This document shows positions 54,039 to 63,140 of a DNA stretch of 64,000 nt, in pieces. The stretch comes from Marinimicrococcus sp033875255. Its GTDB lineage: Bacteria; Pseudomonadota; Alphaproteobacteria; Geminicoccales; Geminicoccaceae. The stretch spans positions 118,067 to 182,066 of the forward strand of contig JAWZSN010000008.1 of the NCBI GenBank assembly GCA_033875255.1. Reading direction: 5' to 3'. The translations under genes were made by a program, and so were the position numbers. The notes under the pieces were generated by a model, which was not told the DNA's origin, made no database searches, and saw nothing but the letters and a program-made list of their open reading frames with translations. How positions within the stretch are numbered: position 1 is the first letter of the stretch; every line of letters starts with the position of its first letter.

Positions 54039-55622
54039 ATGAAAAAGATCAGCAGGCTGGCGCTGGGTCTCGCCGGACTCGTCGGGCTCGCCGCGATCAC
54101 CGGCCTCGAGGCCGAGGAGGCGAAAACGCCTGTCCCGGGCGGCACGCTCAACATGATCGCCCAGCCGGAGCCGCCCATCTTGATGGTGGGCCTCAATACC
54201 CAGGGGCCCACGCTCTATGTCGGCGGTCAGATCTATCAGAGCCTGCTGACCTACGGCACCGGCCTCGAGGTCCTGCCGTCGCTCGCCAAGGCGTGGGACG
54301 TGTCCGAGGACGGCCTCACCTACAGCTTCACCCTGCAGGACGGGGTGAAGTGGCACGACGGCCAGCCGTTCACGGCCGAGGACGTTGTGTTCACCGCCGA
54401 CAAGTTCCTGCGCGAGGCCCATCCCCGCTGGCGCTACATCGCCAGCACCTATGTCGAGAGCGTCACCTCGCCGGCCCCCGGCAAGGTGATCTTCCAGCTC
54501 AAGAAGCCCTTCTCGGCCTTTCTCTACGCCTTCGAGCTGAGCTCCTTCCCGGTGGTGCCCAAGCACATCTACGAGGGCACCGATTACCGCACCAACCCGG
54601 CCAACCAGACGCCGGTGGGCACCGGGCCATTCAAGCTCGAGGAGTGGAAGCGCGGCTCCTACATCCACCTCGTGAAGAACGAGGACTACTGGAAGCCCGG
54701 CCAGCCCTATCTCGACGAGCTCTATTTCCGCATCATTCCCGACGCGGCCTCGCGCGCGGTGGCCTTCGAGAAGGGTGCCGTGGACGTGCTGCGCGGCGGC
54801 GACGTCGAGGGCTTCGCGGTGCGGCGCCTGGCCAAGCTGGATGGCGTGGAGACCACCACCGCCGGCTGGGAGATGTACTCGCCGGTGGTGTTCTTGCAGA
54901 TGAACACGCGCAAGGCGCCGCTCGACGAGAAGCGGGTGCGCCAGGCGGTGATGCACGCGCTTGACCGCGAGTTCATCGTCAAGAACGTGTTCTTCGGCCT
55001 GGGCAAGCCCGCCACCAGCCCGGTCGCCTCCACCACCCGCTTCCATTCCCAGGACGTCGCGGCCTACCCCTTCGACATGGCGAAGGCCAAGGCGCTGCTG
55101 GACGAGGCGGGGGTGAAGCCCGCCGAGCACACCTTGCGGCTGATGCCGATCCCCTACGGCTCGCAGTGGGACCGGCTGGCCGAGTACGTCAAGCAGCAGA
55201 TCGAGCAGCTCGGCTTCAAGGTCTCGATCCAGGGTGTGGACCCCGGCGGCTGGTCGCAGGCCCTCTCCGAGTGGGACTTCGACATGACCTTCAACTTCAC
55301 CTACCAGTACGGCGATCCGGCCCTGGGCGTGGCGCGCCACTATCTCTCGGCCAACATCATCAAGGGCACGCCCTTCGGCAACAATCAGGGCTACGTCAAC
55401 CCGAAGGTCGACGAGCTGCTGCTCGCCGGCGCCTCCGCGGTCTCGGCCGAGGACGCGGCCAAGGCCTATGCCGAGGCGCAGAAGATCCTCACCGAGGAGG
55501 TGGCCCTGGGCTGGCTCTACGAGATGCACAACGTCACCATCAGCCGCGAGAAGGTGAAGAACCTGGTGACCACCGGGATCGGCCTCAACGAGGCGATGGA
55601 CGAGGTGTGGCTGGCCAAGTGA
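54039..55622 (+). CDS. Extracellular solute-binding protein family 5 (third system)
   Basis: 527 residues with a Sec signal peptide (KKISRLALGLAGLVGLAAITGL). PVPGGTLNMIAQPEPPILMVGLNTQG begins the mature part; LPSLAKAWDVSEDGLTYSFTLQDGVKWHDGQPFTAEDVVF near residue 90 is the classical family-5 block; TPVGTGPFKLEEWKRGSYIHL near residue 195; ARHYLSANIIKGTPFGNNQGYVNPKVDEL near residue 430. Not closely related to the five paralogues at 16-25 kb. Receptor for the permeases that follow. Confidence 0.9.
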   Translation: MKKISRLALGLAGLVGLAAITGLEAEEAKTPVPGGTLNMIAQPEPPILMVGLNTQGPTLYVGGQIYQSLLTYGTGLEVLPSLAKAWDVSEDGLTYSFTLQDGVKWHDGQPFTAEDVVFTADKFLREAHPRWRYIASTYVESVTSPAPGKVIFQLKKPFSAFLYAFELSSFPVVPKHIYEGTDYRTNPANQTPVGTGPFKLEEWKRGSYIHLVKNEDYWKPGQPYLDELYFRIIPDAASRAVAFEKGAVDVLRGGDVEGFAVRRLAKLDGVETTTAGWEMYSPVVFLQMNTRKAPLDEKRVRQAVMHALDREFIVKNVFFGLGKPATSPVASTTRFHSQDVAAYPFDMAKAKALLDEAGVKPAEHTLRLMPIPYGSQWDRLAEYVKQQIEQLGFKVSIQGVDPGGWSQALSEWDFDMTFNFTYQYGDPALGVARHYLSANIIKGTPFGNNQGYVNPKVDELLLAGASAVSAEDAAKAYAEAQKILTEEVALGWLYEMHNVTISREKVKNLVTTGIGLNEAMDEVWLAK

Positions 55623-55713
55623 GGCCAGCGGACCGCACGCATCGAGCCAGGACCGGCTGCGGGGGGCGGCATCGCGCCCCCCGTTCCGCTCCGCGACCGC
55701 CGGGAACGAATCT

Positions 55714-56691
55714 TTGAAGACGCTCGATTTCCTGTTTCAACGCCTGGTCAAGGCCGCGTTCGTGGTCCTCGGCGTGGTGATCTTGAACTTTCTCCTGATC
55801 CATCTGGCACCGGGCGATCCGGCGGCGGTGATGGCCGGCGAGGCCGGCGCCGGGGACGAGAAGTTCATCGCCCAGCTGCGCGCCCAGTTCGGCCTCGACC
55901 AGCCGCTCTGGTGGCAGCTCCTGACCTACCTCAAGAGTGTGCTCACCGGCGATCTGGGCTTCTCCTACCGCAACAATGTGCCGGTTGCCGCGCTCATCAT
56001 GGAGCGGCTGCCAGCAACGCTGCTGCTCACCGCCAGCGCCTTCCTGTTCTCGCTCGTGCTTGGCGTCCTCCTGGGCGTGCTCGCCGCCTACAAGCGCGGC
56101 AAGCTGGCCGACAGCCTGATCATGACCGGCGCGCTGGTGTTCTACGCCACGCCGCTCTTCTGGGTGGCGCTGATGGCGGTGCTGGTGTTCTCGATCCATC
56201 TCGACTGGCTGCCGCCCTTCGACATGGAGAGCATCGGCGCGGACTACACCGGCTGGGCGCGATTCGCCGACATTGCCTACCACCTGGTCCTGCCGACCGT
56301 CACGCTCGGCCTCTTCTTCACCGCCCTCTACACCCGCCTGACCCGCGCCTCGATGCTCGAGGTGATGAGCCTCGACTTCGTCAAGACAGCCCGGGCCAAG
56401 GGCGTTCCGAAGGCCCGCATCATCCGCCGCCACGTGCTGCGCAACGCCGTCCTGCCGGTCTTCACCTTCGCCAGCATCCAGGCCGGACAGCTGGTCGGCG
56501 GTGCGGTGCTGACCGAGACGGTCTTCGCCTGGCCGGGGATCGGCAGGCTGATGTTCGACGCGCTGCTGCAGCGCGACTATCCGGTCCTGCTCGGGGTGTT
56601 TCTGGTCACCGCCGCCGTGGTCGTCACCGTCAACCTCGTGGCCGATCTGCTCTACCGGATCGTCGACCCGCGCATCGAAGCCGCAGGATGA
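55714..56691 (+). CDS. Peptide-type ABC permease (DppB-like, third system)
   Basis: 325 residues from a TTG start at 55714 (GGGAACG upstream). LFQRLVKAAFVVLGVVILNFLLIHLAPGDPA is the family N-terminus, LTGDLGFSYRNNVPV near residue 80 the conserved loop, and DFVKTARAKGVPKARIIRRHVLRNAVLPV near residue 222 the EAA loop. Ends DLLYRIVDPRIEAAG. Separated from the binding-protein gene by 91 bases containing GC-rich inverted sequence (GCGGGGGGCGGCATCGCGCCCC). Confidence 0.89.
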   Translation: MKTLDFLFQRLVKAAFVVLGVVILNFLLIHLAPGDPAAVMAGEAGAGDEKFIAQLRAQFGLDQPLWWQLLTYLKSVLTGDLGFSYRNNVPVAALIMERLPATLLLTASAFLFSLVLGVLLGVLAAYKRGKLADSLIMTGALVFYATPLFWVALMAVLVFSIHLDWLPPFDMESIGADYTGWARFADIAYHLVLPTVTLGLFFTALYTRLTRASMLEVMSLDFVKTARAKGVPKARIIRRHVLRNAVLPVFTFASIQAGQLVGGAVLTETVFAWPGIGRLMFDALLQRDYPVLLGVFLVTAAVVVTVNLVADLLYRIVDPRIEAAG

Positions 56692-56698
56692 GCCGCCG

Positions 56699-57535
56699 AT
56701 GACGTTCTTTCGCCGCTACGCCCAGCATTACGGCGCCCTGGTCGGTCTCGCCATTCTCAGCGGGGTGCTGCTGGTGGCGCTGCTCGCACCGCTGATCTAC
56801 CCCGTGAGCCCCTGGCAGGGGGTCGGCGAGCCGCTGCTCGGCCCGTTCGAGGACCCCGCCTTCCCACTCGGCACCGACATGCTCGGCCGCGACATCGCCG
56901 CCGGGCTTGCCTACGGCGCCCGGGTCTCGCTGCTCATCGGCGTGGTCTCGACCGCCGTGGCCGTCGTCATTGGCGTTTCCATCGGCGCGCTCGCCGGCTT
57001 CTATGGCGGGCGCATCGATGATCTGCTGATGCGCTTCACCGAGTTCTTCCAGACCATCCCGGCCTTCGCCATGGCCATCGTCCTGGTGGCCATCTTCAAC
57101 CCCACCATCGCCTCGATCACGCTGGCCATCGCCGTCGTGTCCTGGCCGCCGGTGGCGCGTCTGGTGCGCGGCGAGTTCATGAGCCTGCGCTCGCGGGAGT
57201 TCGTCCAGGCGGCCGTGGTGGTCGGTCAGAGCGGGCCGCGGATCATGCTCACGCAGATCCTCCCCAACACCCTCTCGCCCATCATCGTCACCGCTTCCCT
57301 CATGGTGGCGACCGCCATCCTGACGGAAAGCTCGCTCTCCTTCCTGGGCCTCGGCGACCGCAACATGATGAGCTGGGGCTTCATGATCGGGGCCGCCCGC
57401 ACGATGCTGCGCGAGGCCTGGTGGATGAGCGTCTTTCCCGGCGTGGCCATCTTGATCACGGTGCTCGCCATCAACCTCATCGGCGAGGGGCTCAACGACG
57501 CGATGAACCCGCATCTGCGCGGCCGCAAGGGCTGA
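56699..57535 (+). CDS. Peptide-type ABC permease (DppC-like, third system)
   Basis: 278 residues, seven bases after the DppB-like gene. FPLGTDMLGRDIAAGLAYGARVSLLIG near residue 57 is the domain start and EFVQAAVVVGQSGPRIMLTQILPNTLSPI near residue 163 the EAA loop. Six predicted helices. The N-terminal cytoplasmic part is short (starts TFFRRYAQHYGALVGLAILSGVLLVALL). Confidence 0.89.
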   Translation: MTFFRRYAQHYGALVGLAILSGVLLVALLAPLIYPVSPWQGVGEPLLGPFEDPAFPLGTDMLGRDIAAGLAYGARVSLLIGVVSTAVAVVIGVSIGALAGFYGGRIDDLLMRFTEFFQTIPAFAMAIVLVAIFNPTIASITLAIAVVSWPPVARLVRGEFMSLRSREFVQAAVVVGQSGPRIMLTQILPNTLSPIIVTASLMVATAILTESSLSFLGLGDRNMMSWGFMIGAARTMLREAWWMSVFPGVAILITVLAINLIGEGLNDAMNPHLRGRKG

Positions 57536-57548
57536 GGGGAGCGCCTTC

Positions 57549-59180
57549 ATGGATATGCAAACCACGCCTCTCCTGCGGGTCGACAACCTGTCGATCCCGT
57601 TGCCCGCTGGGCTCGACCGCACGTACGCAGTCGAGAACATCTCCTACGAGCTCAACGCCGGCGAAATCCTGTGTGTCGTCGGCGAGTCCGGCTCGGGCAA
57701 GTCGATGACGGCCAACGCCATCATGGGCCTGCTGCCGAGCTATCTGAAGCCCTCGGACGGCAGGATCGTGTTCCGCGGCCGGGACCTGCTCGCCATGAGC
57801 GAGCCCGAGCTCGAGCGCGAGCGCGGCCGCTCGGTGGCCATGATCTTCCAGGAACCGCTCTCGGCGCTCAACCCGCTGATGAAGGTGGGTGAGCAGGTGG
57901 CCGAGGTCATGCTGGTGCACGGCGAGGGCGACGCCGCCTCGCGCGAGCGCCGGGTGCTCGAGCTGCTCGACTTCGTGGGCCTGCCCGACCCGGCCAGCCT
58001 GCGCCACGCCTACCCGTTCCGCCTCTCCGGCGGCCAGCGCCAGCGCGTGATGATCGCCATGGCGCTGGCCCTCGAGCCTGCCATGCTGATCGCCGACGAG
58101 CCCACCACCGCGCTCGACGTCACCACCCAGGCGCAGATCCTCGAGCTGATCCGCCGCATCCAGGCCGCCAAGGGCATGGGGGTCATGTTCATCACCCACG
58201 ATTTCGGCGTGGTGGCGGACATCGCCGACCGCGTCGTCGTCATGGAGCGCGGCCTGGTAGTCGAGCAGGGCGTGGCGGCCGACGTTCTTAACCGGCCGCA
58301 GCACCCCTATACCCGCCGCCTCATCGCCGCCGTGCCGCACCGCGAGGACGGGACGAGCCGGACGGATGCCGGCGGCGAGACGCTGCTCGAGGTCAAGCAG
58401 CTCTCCAAGACCTACCGCAGTGGCGGCGGCCTCTTCAGCAAGGCGCGGGTGGTCAAGGCCGTCGACGAGGTGAGCTTCTCGCTGCGGCGCGGCGAGACGC
58501 TGGGCGTCGTGGGCGAATCCGGGTCGGGCAAATCCACCCTCGGGCGATGCCTGCTCAAGCTCACCGACGTCGACGGCGGCGAGATCCGCTTTCGCGGGCA
58601 GGACATCGTACCCCTCTCGCCCGGTGCCTTCCGGCCGATGCGCCGGCATGTGCAGATGATCTTCCAGGACCCGTTCTCCTCGCTCAACCCGCGCCAGACC
58701 ATCGGCCGCATCCTCACCGACGGGCCGGTCGCCAACGATGTGCCGCTCGACCGGGCCCAGGCGCGGGCGCGCGAGCTGCTGGGCCTGGTGGGGCTGGAGC
58801 CCTCCGCCTTCGACCGCTATCCGCACGAGTTCTCCGGCGGTCAGCGGCAGCGCATCGGCATCGCCCGGGCCTTGGCGCTGGATCCTGAGCTGCTGGTGGC
58901 CGACGAGAGCGTCTCGGCGCTCGACGTGTCGGTCCAGGCGCAGGTGCTGCAGCTTCTCCAGGATCTGCAGCGCAAGCTCGACCTCGCGATCATCTTCATC
59001 ACCCACGACCTGCGCGTTGCCGCGCAGATCTGCGACCGCGTGGCGGTGATGCATCGCGGCGTCATCGTCGAATGCGGGCCGCCGGCGCAGATCTTCGACG
59101 CACCGCGACACGCCTATACGCGCCAGCTCATCGCCGCCATTCCGGGGCTCGCGTGGAACCCGCGCCAGGCCGTGATGTGA
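57549..59180 (+). CDS. Dual ATPase of the third peptide-type ABC system (GsiA-like)
   Basis: 543 residues, two complete nucleotide-binding domains in one chain, as in GsiA/YejF. Domain 1: GESGSGKSM, MIFQEPLSALNP, LSGGQRQRV, MLIADEPTTALD, FITHDFGV. Domain 2 (from about residue 280): GESGSGKST, MIFQDPFSSLNP, FSGGQRQRI, LLVADESVSALD, FITHDLRV. All catalytic residues are canonical in both halves, in contrast with the split pair at 43-45 kb. The last bases overlap the GTG of the regulator gene. Confidence 0.92.
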   Translation: MDMQTTPLLRVDNLSIPLPAGLDRTYAVENISYELNAGEILCVVGESGSGKSMTANAIMGLLPSYLKPSDGRIVFRGRDLLAMSEPELERERGRSVAMIFQEPLSALNPLMKVGEQVAEVMLVHGEGDAASRERRVLELLDFVGLPDPASLRHAYPFRLSGGQRQRVMIAMALALEPAMLIADEPTTALDVTTQAQILELIRRIQAAKGMGVMFITHDFGVVADIADRVVVMERGLVVEQGVAADVLNRPQHPYTRRLIAAVPHREDGTSRTDAGGETLLEVKQLSKTYRSGGGLFSKARVVKAVDEVSFSLRRGETLGVVGESGSGKSTLGRCLLKLTDVDGGEIRFRGQDIVPLSPGAFRPMRRHVQMIFQDPFSSLNPRQTIGRILTDGPVANDVPLDRAQARARELLGLVGLEPSAFDRYPHEFSGGQRQRIGIARALALDPELLVADESVSALDVSVQAQVLQLLQDLQRKLDLAIIFITHDLRVAAQICDRVAVMHRGVIVECGPPAQIFDAPRHAYTRQLIAAIPGLAWNPRQAVM

Positions 59181-59848
59181 GCTTCTCCAAGACCGCTGTC
59201 GCCAGCCGTGGCAGTCTCGGCGAGACCGTCTATCGGGATCTCGCCGAATCGCTGATGAAGGGCGCGCTGCGGCCCGACGAGCGTTTGAAGATCCGCGAGC
59301 TGGCACGCCAGGCCGGCACCAGCGTCACGCCCGTGCGCGACGCCATCCTGCGCCTGGTCCAAAACGGCGCCCTCGCCATGCGCAGCCCGCGCGACATCCG
59401 CGTTCCCGTCCTGGCCAGGGACCAGTATCTCGAGATCCGGCAAATCCGCCTCCATCTCGAGGGCCTCGCAGCCGAGGCTGCCGCGCGGGCCGCCGACGCC
59501 GCCGACATCGAGCGGCTGGCGGCGGTGATCGCCGAGAACGAGCTGGCCTTCGCCGAGCACCGCCTCGACCGGGCGATCGCCCTCAACCAGGTCTTCCACT
59601 TCCAGCTCGCCGCCATCGCCCGGATGCCGATCCTGGGCGAGATCCTGCTCAATCTCTGGCTCAAGATGGGGCCGGTGATCGCTGCGGCCTACGAGGCCGG
59701 CGGGCGCACCATGATCGAGCATCACGGCCATGTGCTGGACGCCATCCGCCGCCGCGACCCCACCGCCGCGAGGAGGGCCATCCGCCTCGACATCAAGAGC
59801 GGCGGCGATGTGATACTTCGAACCGGAATTCTCTTCGAACCACGCTGA
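59177..59848 (+). CDS. GntR-family regulator (FCD type) inside the ABC operon
   Basis: 223 residues from GTG 59177, overlapping the ATPase stop (GTGA). Winged helix: TVYRDLAESLMKGALRPDERLKIRELARQAGTSVTPVRDAILRLVQNGAL (residues about 15-65), wing RDIRVPVL. FCD domain: YLEIRQIRLHLEGLAAEAAA, NQVFHFQLAAIARMPIL (His), and HHGHVLDAIRRRDPTAAR (His). Being cotranscribed, it probably autoregulates the operon through the palindrome at 53772-53783. Confidence 0.85.
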   Translation: MSFSKTAVASRGSLGETVYRDLAESLMKGALRPDERLKIRELARQAGTSVTPVRDAILRLVQNGALAMRSPRDIRVPVLARDQYLEIRQIRLHLEGLAAEAAARAADAADIERLAAVIAENELAFAEHRLDRAIALNQVFHFQLAAIARMPILGEILLNLWLKMGPVIAAAYEAGGRTMIEHHGHVLDAIRRRDPTAARRAIRLDIKSGGDVILRTGILFEPR

Positions 59849-59873
59849 ACTCCAGCCATAATAGAGGCTTGCC

Positions 59874-61133
59874 ATGGCATCCGACGCTTCCTCCCTGCCG
59901 CGGGACGCACGCATCGACATCGACCGGTTCCTCTCGACCATCGAGCGCTCCGCCACTATCGGCACCGGCCGCGCGGGCGGCCTCTCGCGCCTCGCCCTGG
60001 GCGACGCCGACAAGGTCATGCGCGACCAGTTCGTGGTCTGGTGCCGCGACGCGGGGCTGTCGGTGAGCGTCGATGCGGTCGGTAACATCTTCGCGCGCCG
60101 CGCCGGCCGCGAGGACCATCTGCCGCCGGTGGTCATGGGCAGCCATCTCGACACCCAGGCCAATGGCGGCCGCTTCGACGGGATCGTCGGCGTGCTGGGC
60201 GCGCTCGAGGTGGTGCGCACCCTCAACGATCAGGGCCACGTCACCCGCCGGCCGCTCGAGATCGTCAACTGGACCAACGAGGAGGGCGCCCGCTACTCAC
60301 CGCCCATGACCGCCTCGGGCTGCTTCGCCGGCGCCTACGGCGTCGACTGGGTCCATGCCCGCCCCTCCGACGATGGTCCGACCTTCGGCGAGGAGCTGCG
60401 CCGCATCGGCTATCTGGGCGAGGCCCCGGTCGGCGGCCGCGAGCTCGACGCCTATCTCGAGCTGCACATCGAGCAGGGCCCGATTCTCGACGCCGAGAAG
60501 GTCCAGGTCGGAATCGTCAGCCACGCCCTGAAGTCGCACGGCTTCCTCGTGGCGTTTCACGGCGAGACCGCCCACACCGGCCCCTGGCCCATGGAGCGCC
60601 GGCGCAATGTCTTGGTGGCCGCCGCCCGCCTGCTGGTGAGCGTCGACGATCTGGGCTGGCAGCACGCCGGCACCGGTGGCAAGGCCACCGCCGCCCGCCT
60701 CGTCGCCTGGCCCAACAAGGCCGGCACCCTCTCCGACTGGGCCGAGGCGGTCTGCGATGTCCGCCACGACGACCCGGCCACCGCCGCCGTCATGGCCGAG
60801 CGGGTCGAGCGCGCCATCGGCGAGGCGGCAGCACGCGCCGGCTGCACCGCCGAGGTCCTCGACCGCTGGGAATGGGGCGGCCGGATCTTCGACGAGGAGA
60901 TGGTGGCGCTCACCCGCCGCCATGCGGACGGGCTCGGCTACAGCCACCGCGACCTTCCCAGCCAGGCCGGCCACGACGCCTACTTTCTCGCCCGCGTCTG
61001 CCCCACCGCGATGATCTTCACCCCCTGCCGCAACGGCATCACCCACAACAACAAGGAGCTTGCCGACCGCGACGACCTCGCCCCCGGTATCAACGTCCTC
61101 CTCCACAGCGCGGTGGAGCGCGCCGACCGCTGA
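59874..61133 (+). CDS. M20-family amidohydrolase/carbamoylase (HyuC/AmaB-like)
   Basis: 419 residues. Family of N-carbamoyl-L-amino-acid hydrolases, beta-ureidopropionases and allantoate amidohydrolases, releasing ammonia and CO2 from ureido compounds. Metal ligands visible: VVMGSHLDTQANGGRFDGIVGV near residue 88 (H, D), VNWTNEEGARYSP near residue 130 (E, E), AYLELHIEQGPIL near residue 195 (H) and ITHNNKE near residue 390 (H). The dimerisation/lid domain HGETAHTGPWPMERRRN near residue 228 is present. The ABC system upstream presumably imports its substrate or a precursor. Confidence 0.9.
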   Translation: MASDASSLPRDARIDIDRFLSTIERSATIGTGRAGGLSRLALGDADKVMRDQFVVWCRDAGLSVSVDAVGNIFARRAGREDHLPPVVMGSHLDTQANGGRFDGIVGVLGALEVVRTLNDQGHVTRRPLEIVNWTNEEGARYSPPMTASGCFAGAYGVDWVHARPSDDGPTFGEELRRIGYLGEAPVGGRELDAYLELHIEQGPILDAEKVQVGIVSHALKSHGFLVAFHGETAHTGPWPMERRRNVLVAAARLLVSVDDLGWQHAGTGGKATAARLVAWPNKAGTLSDWAEAVCDVRHDDPATAAVMAERVERAIGEAAARAGCTAEVLDRWEWGGRIFDEEMVALTRRHADGLGYSHRDLPSQAGHDAYFLARVCPTAMIFTPCRNGITHNNKELADRDDLAPGINVLLHSAVERADR

Positions 61134-61226
61134 GCCCTGCCCGGGCGGAGGACCTTGACCCCTGCCCCCGCCCGGGCAACCGTGCCGCCGCACGCCACCA
61201 ACGGCAGGACCAGGACGGAAAACGGG

Positions 61227-61679
61227 ATGACGCAGGCTTCAGACGACCGGCGCATGGAGCGCGGCTTCTACACGGGCTGGGCGCGGGAGACGATCCGCTA
61301 CAACGACACCGACCGCCAGGGCCACGTCAACAACGCCGTCTTCTCCACGCTGTGCGAGACCGGCCGCGTCCATTTCCTCTTCGGCCCGGACGTCCCGGCC
61401 CTGCCGCCGCACCGGGCCTTCGTCATCGCCCGGCTGGTGATCGACTACCGCGGCGAGCTCACCTGGCCCGGAGAGGCCGAGATCGGCACCACCATCCTGC
61501 GGGTCGGCCGCTCCTCCTTCACCTTCGGCCAGGCGATCTTCAAGGACGGCGCCTGCGCCGCCACCGCCGAGTCGGTGATCGTGCTCATGGACGAGACCAC
61601 CCGGAAATCGGCACCGCTGCCCGACGGGTTCCGCGACTGGCTTCTGGCGCAAGCCGGCGGGGAGGCTGTACAGGGCTGA
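61227..61679 (+). CDS. Acyl-CoA thioesterase, 4HBT hot-dog family
   Basis: 150 residues from ATG 61227 (AGGACGGA upstream); ATG 61155 would add a non-conserved leader. TIRYNDTDRQGHVNNAVFSTLCETGRVHFL near residue 22 is the hot-dog helix region with the catalytic-type Asp (NDTD) and the HVNNAVF motif; RLVIDYRGELTWPGEAEIGTTILRVG follows. Hydrolyses an acyl- or aroyl-CoA; substrate unknown. Last gene before a strong terminator. Confidence 0.87.
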   Translation: MTQASDDRRMERGFYTGWARETIRYNDTDRQGHVNNAVFSTLCETGRVHFLFGPDVPALPPHRAFVIARLVIDYRGELTWPGEAEIGTTILRVGRSSFTFGQAIFKDGACAATAESVIVLMDETTRKSAPLPDGFRDWLLAQAGGEAVQG

Positions 61680-61687
61680 GGAGGAGA

Positions 61688-61718
61688 GCCCGCGGGGCGC
61701 TGCGCGGGCCATTTTTCT
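61688..61718 (+). terminator. Rho-independent terminator after the thioesterase gene
   Basis: GCCCGCG (61688-61694) and CGCGGGC (61703-61709) form a perfect 7-bp stem with an 8-base loop, followed by CATTTTTCTTC. The loop, T-tract and the next 20 bases resemble the core of the 178-bp repeats further right. Confidence 0.85.
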
Positions 61719-61740
61719 TCTTTTCTTCGGGGAGTTGCGG

Positions 61741-61866
61741 TCAGAAGCTCGCGTAAGCGATGGTCAGGGAAGCCACGGCGAGCGCCGTCGAGGCCGCCAG
61801 CACATAGCGCATGCGGTTGAGGGTATGGCCCTGGCGGGCCTGCTGGGTCGAGACACGGGTCGTCAT
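61741..61866 (-). CDS. 41-residue single-helix membrane protein
   Basis: ATG 61866 with GGAG seven bases upstream. A basic, glutamine-rich N-terminus (TTRVSTQQARQGHTLNRMR) is followed by one hydrophobic stretch, YVLAASTALAVASLTIAYA, ending SF and TGA. It looks like a small inner-membrane protein with the N-terminus inside. Located 76 bases after the fasciclin gene on the same strand, so probably cotranscribed with it. No family recognised. Confidence 0.6.
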   Translation of the reverse strand: MTTRVSTQQARQGHTLNRMRYVLAASTALAVASLTIAYASF

Positions 61867-61942
61867 GGTGGCTCCGATCGGCATGGGTGAATGAAGAATG
61901 GCCGCCGGCGCCGCCCCGGACAGGCGGGCCGGCGGCGGGTGC

Positions 61943-62431
61943 TCACGAATCCGGCATCACCACGCCGTCGATCACGTGGATCACCCCGTTGTCGGCGGCG
62001 ACGTCGGCCTGGGTAACGGTGGCGTCGTCCACCATGACCTTGTCGCCGGTGGCGTCGATGGCGAGCATGCTGCCCTCGACCGTCTCCACCTCGCTGGTCT
62101 TGCCGGCGAGATCCGAGGACATCGTCTCGCCCGACACCACGTGGTAGGTGAGGATCCCCACGAGCTGCTCCTTGTTCTCCGGATTGAGGAGGTCCTCGAC
62201 CGTGCCCTCGGGCAGCGCCGCGAACGCCTCGTCGGTGGGCGCGAACACGGTGAACGGCCCCTCCCCCTTGAGCGTCTCCGCAAGGCCGGCAGCCTCGATC
62301 GCCGCCACCAGGGTCGTGAACGAGCCGGCCTCCTTGGCGGTATCGACGATGTCGGCGGCACCGGCCGTGCCGGCCATCGCCACCAGCGGCAGCGCCATGG
62401 CGGCCACACGCAGTCGCATACGGATGGTCAT
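61943..62431 (-). CDS. Secreted fasciclin-domain (FAS1) protein
   Basis: 162 residues: signal peptide RMRLRVAAMALPLVAMAGTAGAA, then one FAS1 domain. Diagnostic blocks: AGSFTTLVAAIEAAGLAETL, GPFTVFAPTDEAFAALPEG near residue 58, LVGILTYHVVSG near residue 90 (H-box) and DNGVIHVIDGVVMP at the C-terminus. FAS1 proteins act in adhesion and surface interactions; bacterial single-domain forms are periplasmic or surface proteins of unclear role. Confidence 0.92.
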   Translation of the reverse strand: MTIRMRLRVAAMALPLVAMAGTAGAADIVDTAKEAGSFTTLVAAIEAAGLAETLKGEGPFTVFAPTDEAFAALPEGTVEDLLNPENKEQLVGILTYHVVSGETMSSDLAGKTSEVETVEGSMLAIDATGDKVMVDDATVTQADVAADNGVIHVIDGVVMPDS

Positions 62432-62522
62432 GGTCTCTTCCGTCCTTCAAAGGCGGTTGGGATGACCGGAAGGCCGGCACCACCGGCACTGCCTCCTGAT
62501 CTGGGAACGCTTCTCGGTACGG

Positions 62523-63140
62523 GTGCGGCAGGCGGGCGGATCATGCGCCCTCGCGGTGGAGGCCGAGAGGGCGCGGTGCGCAAGGCCCTGCGGGCGGCTT
62601 CTTTCTCCCCTCTTTCCGACACTTGCGGCGAGGCATGAAGGGTCGGGTTCGTTCTTCCCACGGGCGGGCGGGCGCGACCGGGCGCTGCCCTCGGGTTCGT
62701 CTGTGCCACCGGCAGGGTGGCGCGATGGCGGTGGAGGCGCGAACGTCGAAAAAGCCTGCAAGGCCCTGCGGGCGGCCTTTTTCTTCCTTTTCTCGGATGC
62801 TTGCCGCGAGGCGGGAGAGTTCGGGTTCGTCCTTGCGGCGGGCGGTCGGGCGTGGCGCGGCGCTGTGTCGGGGTTCGTCCGCGTCACCGGCAGGGTGGCG
62901 CGATGGCGGTGGAGGCGGGACGGATGGAGTCCACGAGGCCCTGCCGGCGGCTTTTGTCTTCCTTTTCTCGGATACTTGCCGCGAGGCGGGAGGGTTCGGG
63001 CTCGACTTTACCGCGGCAAAGCGGCGCCGAAGGGTCGAGCTCCGGCGCGGGGCCGGCGCCGGCAGCGCGTGCGCCACGGGCTCGGGCCGGGAGACGGGGG
63101 TGCGTCGGGTTCGTCTTTGCCACCGGGAGATGCCGCGCCC
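62523..63140. repeat. Tandem array of ~178-bp imperfect repeats with terminator-like cores
   Basis: Three units and part of a fourth. The block with GGCCCTGC-GGGCGGC followed by a T/C-rich tract recurs with its CCCTG at 62586, 62764 and 62941 (periods 178 and 177). Each unit also has GGGTTCGTC, CACCGGCAGGGTGGCGCGATGG and GCGGTGGAGG. In unit 2 GCCTGC (62754-62759) pairs with GCGGGC (62768-62773) before TTTTTCTTCC. A partial unit starts near 63111. Long open frames here on both strands are repetitive Pro/Arg/Ala sequence and not taken as genes. Confidence 0.75.

Noticed and set aside
62523..63140. CRISPR array.
   Set aside because: The units are ~178 bp, imperfect and tandem without unique spacers, and no cas genes are present.
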